Source: Draba incana (lineage: Eukaryota > Streptophyta > Magnoliopsida > Brassicales > Brassicaceae). From it: a DNA stretch of 64,000 bases. The notes beneath the pieces are model-generated. The model saw only the letters and a program-made list of their open reading frames with translations. It was not told the origin of the DNA and made no database searches. Every line of letters starts with the position of its first letter. The first letter of the stretch is position 1. Position numbers and translations under genes: made by a program. Where the stretch lies: assembly GCA_963576765.1 (NCBI GenBank), contig OY755214.1, forward strand, positions 25,926,619 through 25,990,618, given 5' to 3'. Positions 56,477-64,000 of the stretch are shown here, piece after piece.

Positions 56477-58380
56477 TCAAGCACTGTCAATCGCTTCCAT
56501 AACTTGTCCATCTGGAACCTCACTCCCAGAATCTGACAAAACCTCATCACTGGACGAACTGGAAGAACTCGGAGCCGGATGAACAACCTCGTAAATAGGA
56601 GCGGGTTCATCAGGAGATCCTTTGTTGGATCCTGGACTCCCAAGGATCTCCTCAAATTTGCGCACATGCTCAACAAATTCCTCATCCGCAAGTGATAAGC
56701 CTGCCTTTTTCTCTTTGAGAGCAGTAATCTCCTCGCCAAGATCAGGCGCATTGACATTCCGAAGCAGCTTCATGAACTCGATATTGCTTGAACTTGGGCG
56801 AGTTAAATAATATTGATCCTCGGCTGATCGTTGAGCACCTTAAGCTTTATTCTAGCCCGATCAAGTTTCGCCTCGTATCTCACCACCAGCTTGCTCTTTG
56901 CTTGACCAACAACTCGGTAAACAGCTGCATCTTGAAGCTTAAACTCATCCTTTAAACGAATATTCAGATAAGAGACTTTTTGCATCAAGCGTTTCCTCTC
57001 AGATTCAGACTCCGAAAACGTGCCATCTATGTCACGACGCTTATCCTTGTTGGCGTTGGATTTGGTGTATACGTACAAAATCCACAAGACGTATAATTCA
57101 TATAGAAGATGATGTTTAGGCACGAAGTAACTCTTGTATCACTCCAAGTTACATGTGGCCCATTTAGGAGAGTCCAGCGGAAGAATACGGCCCACGTCGA
57201 AGCAACAAAGTTTTCAAGAGTCAATTCTTAATTAGAAGAGGAAAGTATGATATGCAGATCAGTGAAAGAGGAAGAATAAATGTGTAACGTCTATGATTGC
57301 GTCAATTAAAGAAATTAATTTCCGAATTAATAAGAGGACGTAATGGATGAGCGTGATTGAAGGGGAAGGAAAAGAATAATGTAATCTTGTATTTATAGAG
57401 AGTGAGAGAGCCAAAGGAAGCTCTCTGCAAATTTTCCCTACGTGAGAGAGAGTTATAAACAATATTATTCAATTTAACTTTTGATTTGGTTGGTTCGTCA
57501 TTATTGAATTTTTCTTGAGTGTTCTTGATCAAAGAAAAACCTTTGATCATATTGTTCATCCGAATTAAGTCTTTTTTCTTTAAATACTAATATTATTTGG
57601 TGTGATTCGAATCGATTCAGATTCTGGACTCACAATCCCCAGTCTCTTTCACAGCAGCTTCCAAAGCACCAACTCGAGCCTCCACAACACGCTTTAGCTT
57701 CTTGTGTTCGTCACACGCTGAGTATTAGTAAGCTGACGAGTTTGCGAAAGGGCTGTCACCTCATAGTCGATGGTAAGCCTGTTCAAAGAAGTAAGAAACT
57801 GCCAAAAAATAAACAAGTTTGAAGATCCGGAAAAAAAAAAAAGTTACAGAATTTGATCAAAGCTCATACCGTCATGCAATGTTGGGCCATGTTAACATGA
57901 GTGTCTTTCTGTGACATATCTTTCACAAGGGGAAACTTTGTTCCTGGGAAGACGATCTTCGACAAGTGAGACGCTGACATACCATTGCTGCCAAACAAAT
58001 CCTTCGAATGGGCATTCTTCCTACTATCTTCTCGGGGACGCTTGTGACCTGATTCTGCGGCGTCATCCTTCTTCCTTGCATCATCGCGACGCCACGATAA
58101 TGATTTTGGATGACGATTAGTGGTGACAGTGATGCTTCGCTCTAGCTCAAGACGACGCGACTTGGGCGCAGCGGTAGTAGTAGTATCAGCTCTAGGGACT
58201 GATGACGACTTTCTAGCTCGTTGCGGCGCCCTTGCGCTGGTGTCAGCTCTAGCCTCAGCAGCTCTCTTCTCATAGCGGATAATTTCTTCCCGTTACTAGA
58301 CATTTTTAACGGCAGCGATGTAATCGGCGTAAAGATCGATTAAGTCGTCCTAAAAGCTGCTTAGCGTGTTTTGGAACTGC
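56477..58380 (-). pseudogene. Antisense coiled-coil protein gene (aORF) with introns, disrupted
   Basis: On the minus strand, antisense to the element. An exon starts after an acceptor TTTTGCAG at 58380: FQNTLSSF, DDLIDLYADYIAAVKNV, then a clean stretch EEIIRYEKRAAEARADTSAR ... GHKRPREDSRKNAHSKD ... FPGTKFPLVKDMSQKDTHVN to a donor ACG/GTATGAG at 57870. A 70-bp intron ends TTTTTTGGCAG, and the next exon reads FLTSLNRLTIDYEVTALSQ, then (shifted) HKKLKRVVEARVGALEAAVK. After about 550 bp of apparently inserted sequence comes SERKRLMQKVSYLNIRLKDE ... SKLVVRYEAKLDRARIKLKV and an acidic tail SSSSDEVLSDSGSEVPDGQV. It has a basic NLS-like region plus coiled coils. Stops and two or more frameshifts disable it. 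Antisense extra ORFs are known in Tat-type gypsy elements; the role is unknown. Confidence 0.6.
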
Positions 58381-58404
58381 AAAACAGTAAACAAGGTCAG
58401 AGCG

Positions 58405-58514
58405 GTCTATTTTTCACCAAGTCGCTTTTGCACTACAAGACAAAAAAGGAAAAAGGGATTCCGAAAAGTTTTACCTTTTGGACTGCAGAAAAAGCGACTT
58501 GGTGAAAAATAGAC
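58405..58514. repeat. 25-bp perfect inverted repeat with 60-bp loop
   Basis: Arms 58405-58429 and 58490-58514 are exact reverse complements (core CACCAAGTCGCTTTT). It lies in a presumed intron or insert of the antisense gene. CACTACAAG next to the left arm (58431) hints at a tiny transposon end. Confidence 0.88.
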
Positions 58515-58965
58515 TGCCAAGGAGACCTATTTGTACTACAAGAATTTCCTGAAATCCCTAGGGTTTTTCATGAAAAGTTTCAGAAACTCCCATAACGGGC
58601 CTCAAGGTTTAATAAAGAAAAGCATGATGGTCTTTTCAGTCCACTAAGCTCATTTTTAACAAGACAAGCAAGTCTACGAAAACACGGCGGCATCTTCTCA
58701 ACGTGGAATGAATGAAACTTCCAGAGTTCAGTGACAAGAACGTTAACGCCTGGCTACTTCCTGATTTAAATTCAAGTTGCAGTCGACTAAGCTCATTTCT
58801 AACAATTGAAGCAAGTCTAGGAAAACACGATTTCATCGTTTCAACATGGAATAACTGAGACTTCTTGAAATCGGTGATAAAGACGTCAACGCTTGGGTGC
58901 TTCATGGTCCATTACATCAATCTTCAACTTCAACAGCTTATACCTTGACATCATCTAACTCAATT

Positions 58966-59386
58966 TCGCCCCTAGGAGATTGATGTAACGAGCCCCTAGG
59001 AGATTGATGTAACGAACAAGAACGATTATACAAAAAGCTTAAAGAAATCCTAAATAGGCTTACAAAAGCCTAATTTGTAATTAGGCCCGTAATGGAATTA
59101 AATTCATATTTAAATGGGTTTAATGATATTATTGGCCTAAAACTATTTTATGGCTTAATGAGCCAAGCTCAAATCTAGCACTTAGACTTAGAATTATTTA
59201 GCTATGTATAGCTCATTGTATTCACCAAGAAAAGGGATCTACAATTTTTCACAACATCAATAATAAAGCTCTCTTAACAGCTAGAGTAACAGTCTCTACA
59301 TTTTTTCTGCAATGTGATTCACTCAGAAGTCTCGCACCTCCTCTAAAACCCTTACAAATTCAAATATGCGAGTTACGACTCCTACA
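58966..59386 (+). repeat. 3' LTR of second non-coding element
   Basis: Its 5' edge is damaged: the expected TGTAGGGGTC start is lost and a 24-bp segment (CCCCTAGGAGATTGATGTAA) is duplicated in tandem. It ends CGACTCCTACA. Confidence 0.85.
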
Positions 59387-59585
59387 ATGTTCATGTAGTA
59401 TTTGTTTTCTCACTTGAGAATATAATGATAATTGAGGAACCTACACAAACATACAACAATATAGGACTAAACACTAGAAGCAACAACTGAATCTAAAAAC
59501 ACCTGACAACTGTGTGAGTTAGATTATCGGGGGAACGATCTTGGTATGAACAACGAGGATGGTTTGATCTATTAGTTGGGGTGAT

Positions 59586-59938
59586 TGTGACACCCTGGTT
59601 TCAGAGCATATGTGGTATATGCGGAGAGACTTAAAAGAATTGATTTGGCTACCTATATCACCATAGTGCACTTATCTTTTCGTTCACCGGTCATGAGAGA
59701 ACTCCGAAGTTGAGCATGCTTGAGCTGGAGTAGTTTCAAGATGGGTGACCTACTGGGAAGTCATTTCAAGTATCGTGTGAGTGAGGTCAAAACACAGGAA
59801 AAGATCGCGTGGTGATTTGCTGGATCAGTAAACATGACTTCCGAGACTCCCGTACTAACACACTTACCGTCAGGGAGTGTGGGCCAACGGGCCGATAGTG
59901 GACGTGGAGCCCATGAATAGGGCAGTCAGGGCGTTATA
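59586..59938 (+). mobile_element. Cassandra-type TRIM LTR (solo) with 5S rRNA-like core
   Basis: It starts TGTGACACCC and ends GGGCGTTATA (expected CA decayed to TA), about 353 bp. It includes a 5S rRNA-like segment, the hallmark of Cassandra TRIM elements. No second LTR, Met-tRNA site or matching 5-bp flanks were found, so it is probably a solo or partial LTR. Confidence 0.68.
59647..59790 (+). other. 5S rRNA-like sequence with pol III internal promoter
   Basis: AGAACTCCGAAGTTGAGCAT then GCTTGAGCTGGAGTAG and GATGGGTGACCTACTGGGAA match the 5S box A, intermediate element and box C in order and spacing. The 5' third is diverged, so it is not a functional 5S gene. Confidence 0.82.
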
Positions 59939-60834
59939 ATCCCTAAACCGGCTGATACCCCTAACTAGAACAACTTCATACACAGATCCGGATAGAGACA
60001 AAGCGGCGAGCTATTGAGAAAAAACCTGGAAGGTAAGACTAAGCACCAAAGACCAGAGCACACCCAAAAAATGGTCTGAGAGACTAAAAATATACAATAC
60101 GTAAAACCAGAGACTAGAGAAGAGAGAACCCATAGAGAGCGAAAGTCTCGGCATAGCCAAGCACATCCGAGAGAAACCAAGGTAATGAAACACCAAAGTC
60201 ACATCAAAGCAGAGTCGGAATAAACGGAGCCACCACCGAGCTTTGAGTAAATCGACTATTCAAACTAACCTTGAATCACCGTCATTAAGTGTACCAGATG
60301 AGAGACAAGAGGGCGGAGACACCTAGAGCAACGACAGAGAAAAACTACCTCCGACGAACCAGATCTACATCTCAAAACGAAGAACTCACCTTATCCTCTG
60401 GAACTGGTAGCCGAAAGGAAGAAGAATCAAATAAACTCATATTATTTGTCTTTAAATATAATACGTTTATGCAGTATAGATAAATTAAACTATTTGTCTT
60501 TAAATATGTTAAAATTGTAAAAGAAACAAGTGAAAATTTGCAATTTGTTTCCATGCTTTTGAAGGCGACGTCTCTTATCGCTACCTAACCTACTTATTGA
60601 GATGATTATAATGGCAAGTGACTCAAATTACACGAACTTTTATTTAAGACAAAAATTAGATCGTCTGACCACAAATAGTTGTTGCGTGATTCCTTTGAAT
60701 TCAGTCTAACATTTGTCAAATGTATTTGTAATTGATAATACAAAAACATATGTAAAAAATATCGTTATAAATGAACTATGTGAATTTAGGTTAGAATTCA
60801 AGTTCTTTTAAAAGCTTTAAAAAAAAAAAAATCC
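59939..60834. other. Intergenic, no gene recognised
   Basis: A minus-strand frame (59965-60180) is Leu/Phe/Ser-rich and looks like transposon leader sequence rather than a gene. AT-rich beyond 60420. Confidence 0.35.
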
Positions 60835-61022
60835 GTTTTGAGAGTACGGGTTTTTACCCGTGCCGTCTCCTCTCTGTTCTGATATCGAGGTTCCAAAATG
60901 TTTTCTGTTTCGGCAAGTCATAGGTGAGGTAAATTTGAATGTAACACCTATGGACTTATCTAAAATGTAATGGCCTTTGGCCTCTTTTTGTGCAATGAAA
61001 ATTGAGACGGAAAAAAAAAAAG
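60835..61022 (+). mobile_element. LINE 3'-end-like fragment
   Basis: ATGTAATGGCCTTTGGCCTC then TTTTTGTGCAATGAAAATTG, ending in an A-run (61010-61021), resembles the 3' ends of plant L1 elements. No coding part attached. Confidence 0.4.
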
Positions 61023-61897
61023 AGTCCCGGTCCTGAAGACAAACATGTGAAAACATTTGATTATGATTTCAAATTCTCAATACCAATCTTCTTTTGCTCA
61101 ACTACTCATTCATTTATCAAATATTCTCGTACACATTAGACATTTTAACCTCCACAAATTTTCTTAACCAAGTAGACACAATATAATACAGCTTTGGAAC
61201 ATTATTCTCATAAAAAAATAAATTATTTGGCTATCCTATCTTAAATCATTGATCCCAGATAGCAAACCTCGGATATCCTCCGGCAATGGTCCAAGCATTG
61301 AACATCCCTTCTCCCCACGCCATACCAAAGCATTTGTCTGAAAGCCCCAAAATAATATATAAATTTCAGAGTCCTCAAATTACAAACATTACTCATACTT
61401 TATTATTTATTAGGGAGAAGTTACTCAAAAAAAAAAAAAAAAAAATTCTTACAGAGATTACCACACTACCACTTCCCAAGTTGAAAACCCATCACCCATA
61501 CTTTATTATTTATTTATTTCACCCTAAGATCCTAAAGTTTGGTTCAGAATTCATAAGAAAAAAAGGTTTATGTGAAAGATTCTGTTTTTTTTTCTGATTA
61601 ACGTGTCATACTTTTTTATCGTTGTTTTTGTTTCTGATAGGATCTATTTTCTTAACTCGTCTCAAACCAAAACACTGCATCTCTCATGCACAAGCTTCAA
61701 CCAATTACTTGCAAATCAAACTCAAAGATTATCTTGTTATAACTAAAACTCGCAGTAGTGTGGATGCTCTAGTTATCATGAATCTCATTAAGTCATTCTT
61801 GACATTGCTCTAGCTCCCTCCCAAAGGATTGAAATGATGTAATGGTTAGTCCAAGGTGTCTTTTAACTAAGGAGGCTTTTCTGATATTTGAATACCA
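61023..61897. other. AT-rich intergenic, no gene recognised
   Basis: Contains A/T homopolymers. The plus-strand frame at 61286-61597 is low-complexity and not supported as a gene. Confidence 0.4.
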
Positions 61898-62278
61898 TAC
61901 TAGGGAATATACCCCATATCGGAAAGTTGGAAGGGATCTTACGCAATATGTAAAGGATATGGATCTCTCCATTCATTTTCAATTGGTTTTGAGTTGAAAG
62001 CTAAAACCCACGATCCACACTGTCCAACGTGATCTAAATCCGATCTGATTCAAAGTTGGTCCATCGAAACTAGGTCCGACCCAAAAATTGGTCCCGCCTT
62101 TCCAAGCCCAATATTCCAAGACTAATGGCCAAAAACCATCATCTCGATTCTCGAGGGAATGTACTAGAAAATATATCCCACATCGGTAAGTCGGAAGAGA
62201 TTTTAAGAAATATATAAAGGGTATGGGCTTATTTACTCATTGTTAATTGGTTTTGAGTTGATAGCCTATATTCTAACA
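61898..62278 (+). mobile_element. TRIM element (Katydid-like), complete
   Basis: 381 bp with direct repeats 61898-62010 and 62160-62278 (113 and 119 bp; the left has lost its TG) around a 149-bp interior, flanked by TACCA (61893-61897, 62279-62283). Each LTR has a CCCA(C/T)ATCGG motif and, in the right copy, TATATAAAGGGTATGGG about 30 bp later. No coding capacity. The family name rests on motif memory. Confidence 0.75.
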
Positions 62279-62283
62279 TACCA

Positions 62284-63345
62284 TTTTTCCAACATCTTGG
62301 TTTTGGTCTTACGTTTTGCTATACAATCTTGCAAGCCTTTAATGTTCACTCACACCTTCAAAGATTTGCATCTCAGTAGTCCGGTAGGTCAGGTGAATGT
62401 AGTAGATGCTGGAAACGAAATGCTTCTTTCTAGGACAAGTGTAAATGTAACTAACTTAATTTCCTCTATCTGTTTTAGTTATATGCTATTGGTAGTGTAT
62501 CAGTTTTGAAAGCTACTGACACTGAGACTGATCCTTTCAAATACCTTATATCTCTCAAAGGACATAATGGTGAAGTAAAGTATTCGTGTACTACACTTTG
62601 GTTCTACGTATAGAACAATAAATGTAAGTGGTTGCTTCTAGTTACAATCTTTAACCGACAAATGTTGACATGCTATAGAATGCATTCCTATCAACGATTG
62701 TTCCTTGTAATTTTCAGGTATGAGCTCTCAACACACTGCAATGTATAATGACACTGAGACATAATGTTATCACTGTCACGTCGCTCTTATGTTGGGATCA
62801 GTATATGTTATCGTCTTCCTTTGATGGGACCAAAAAAGGTTTGAAATCTTTGGAAAGTGGTAACTTGAAACTTGTCTATACACGCTGAGAAGAACGGATT
62901 TTACTTGTTATACTTTTACCATTATCCAAAACAACAATAACAAGAATAAGAATGCTAAATTGGTTTTGAACAAACTGGCATTCTTATTGTGTTTCTAGTT
63001 TGAAACAGAGTGTGCATGCTCTCTGTGGATTACACAACACTTGAGATAAATCCGATTATATTTTGCTCTTATCAAAACTGAACAGTTGGTATATACGATC
63101 TGCCATCATAAGTGAAGCTTAATCCAAGAAACAATTTCTCTAGTTATTGTCCTCTAATCTTAACCATCAGTTCTCTACTAATCCAAATATAAATCATCTA
63201 TTTTTGGATATACATACCGTTCTGAAGAGAAATGAAAAATGTTCTTAACGCATGTGATCGGCTCACTTGCAAATGAATTTGAAGGATTGTTATTCAGTGG
63301 AAACAAGAGTGGGAAGATGCGTGCATGTAGCTTAAGTGGCAACAA
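62284..63345 (+). pseudogene. CCCH zinc finger/WD40 (ZFWD-like) gene fragment
   Basis: Plus-strand pieces in order match WD repeats of Arabidopsis ZFWD proteins: HTFKDLHLSSPVGQVNVVDA, NEMLLSRTSVN, then after an acceptor-like CTGTTTTAG: SVSVLKATDTETDPFKYLIS and LKGHNGEVK; later VTSLLCWDQYMLSSSFDGT, SLESGNLKLVYTR, SVHALCGLHNT and LFSGNKSGKMRACSLSG. The CCCH fingers and first repeats are missing; a TRIM adjoins the 5' side. Stops and frame changes between pieces, plus decayed introns, mean it is not functional. The parent gene is presumably elsewhere in the genome. Confidence 0.75.
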
Positions 63346-63843
63346 AATTGATTTAGACATGTTCATTCGATCGACTCTTCTTATTTGGTTGATAAACGAC
63401 TATTAATTTTGAATTTAATATGCACAATGATCTTTACCTCTTCCACGAGTATATATGAGTGGTTAATTAAGCCATGAGAAAATAAAACCTTGTATCAATT
63501 CCAAAATTCATGTTTTAAAAAAAAGTTTATTGACCTAGCGTACCATTAAAAAATCCCAAAATCTATATCTGTTTCATTTATGTACCGACAATACTAATAT
63601 TAATTTAACCAAAATTTACCAAACTCTATTGTAATTTTTACACACATCGATTTCTTAGTTTGTTGTAACGCAAACGCAGATTGGATCTTCGTTTGAACAT
63701 GACCGACCTTGAAGCTGCTGCAAGTGATGACTGGACAAATTTGTAACCAAAGGTGATTTCCTTTACTTTCTTAACACTCTTTGTATTACTTTTTTTTTTC
63801 TTCTTTTTTTACATCACTTATATAATGTTTTTTGGATTTACAG
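63346..63843. other. AT-rich upstream of terminal exon-like frame
   Basis: No gene recognised. A short ATG frame at about 63699 (MTDLEAAASDDWTNL) ends in a stop just before a possible donor AAAG/GTGATT. Confidence 0.35.
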
Positions 63844-64000
63844 GCTCTAAACGTGCAATAATTCATAGGATGTTGTCGGACATGCATTTGTGGGCATTGG
63901 ACAATCCTACTTTTGCACCAAAAAACTTGATGGTAATCACGAAAAACATCATGCCGGCCGACGATGAAGAAGACACTCAGTTTGTGTATTTTCTTGACGG
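63844..64000 (+). CDS. Unrecognised exon-like reading frame, runs off the window
   Basis: After an acceptor-like GGATTTACAG at 63843 the frame SKRAIIHRMLSDMHLWALDN then PTFAPKNLMVITKNIMPADD and EEDTQFVYFLD stays open for 51 codons to the end of the window. Its amino-acid composition is protein-like and it is less AT-rich than its surroundings. I do not recognise the family. It could be an internal exon of a gene continuing beyond 64000 or a fragment. Confidence 0.35.

Larger units (their letters stand above)
53954..59386 (+). mobile_element. Second large non-coding LTR retrotransposon
   Basis: 5433 bp between 5-bp target duplications ATGTT (53949-53953, 59387-59391). LTRs are about 410 bp (left 53954-54363; right ending 59386) and differ by roughly 6%. 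TTTGGCGTCGACTAAGG follows the left LTR, comparable to TTTGGCGCTAGAAGG in the 29.7-kb element. It has no retroviral-type enzyme domains. Shared with that element, in the same order: an in-frame peptide repeat, the C-run/G-run hairpin, the two-hairpin array, and an antisense coiled-coil frame. They are relatives, not recent copies. Confidence 0.9.

Noticed and set aside
59647..59790. Functional 5S rRNA gene
   Set aside because: The 5' third is diverged and the sequence lies in an LTR-like unit, not in a 5S array.
61286..61597. 103-codon plus-strand frame
   Set aside because: Low-complexity Lys/Pro/Ile-rich translation crossing a long A-run; no homology or splice context recognised.

Overview
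The window is plant nuclear DNA, most likely from the Brassicaceae. Four genes, all on the minus strand, look like the Arabidopsis thaliana chromosome 2 neighbours At2g23780 (RING/U-box protein), At2g23790 (mitochondrial calcium uniporter protein), At2g23800 (geranylgeranyl diphosphate synthase 2) and At2g23810 (tetraspanin TET8), in the same order. This match rests on remembered protein sequences, not a search. Nearly everything between and beyond these genes is transposon sequence.

Layout: 1.1-2.2 kb RING E3 ligase gene; 2.3-3.0 kb two SINE-like insertions; 3.8-5.5 kb two-exon MCU gene; 6.0-9.6 kb three non-autonomous Mutator-like elements with exact or near-exact 9-10 bp target duplications, followed by a LINE RNase H scrap; 11.3-16.2 kb a young, complete Ty1/copia element with three in-frame stops; 16.3-17.9 kb a 200-bp repeat array with an LTR-like insertion; 18.0-23.1 kb two non-autonomous CACTA elements, one holding a solo LTR; 23.5-24.35 kb the GGPPS gene, cut by a 200-N gap and frameshifted near its start; 26.1-27.7 kb the 3' end of a TNT1-like copia element; 28.5-41.6 kb a decayed Ty3/gypsy element whose gag is interrupted by a 7.6-kb non-coding LTR element (29752-37387); 41.8-48.6 kb an older copia element; 48.9 kb a SINE; 49.7-51.1 kb TET8; 54.0-59.4 kb a second large non-coding LTR element; 59.6 kb a Cassandra-type LTR with a 5S rRNA-like segment; 61.9 kb a TRIM; 62.3-63.3 kb a decayed CCCH-zinc-finger/WD40 gene fragment; 63.8 kb an unrecognised exon-like reading frame running off the end.

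The four host genes have unrelated roles (ubiquitin ligation, mitochondrial calcium uptake, isoprenoid synthesis, membrane microdomains) and share only conserved order. The most unusual signal is in the two non-coding LTR elements. Both carry, in the same relative place, a tandem array of roughly 100-nt modules. Each module forms two short hairpins whose stem sequences differ between copies while base pairing is kept, which points to a selected RNA structure. Both also have a C-run/G-run hairpin and a coiled-coil-like reading frame on the antisense strand near the 3' LTR.
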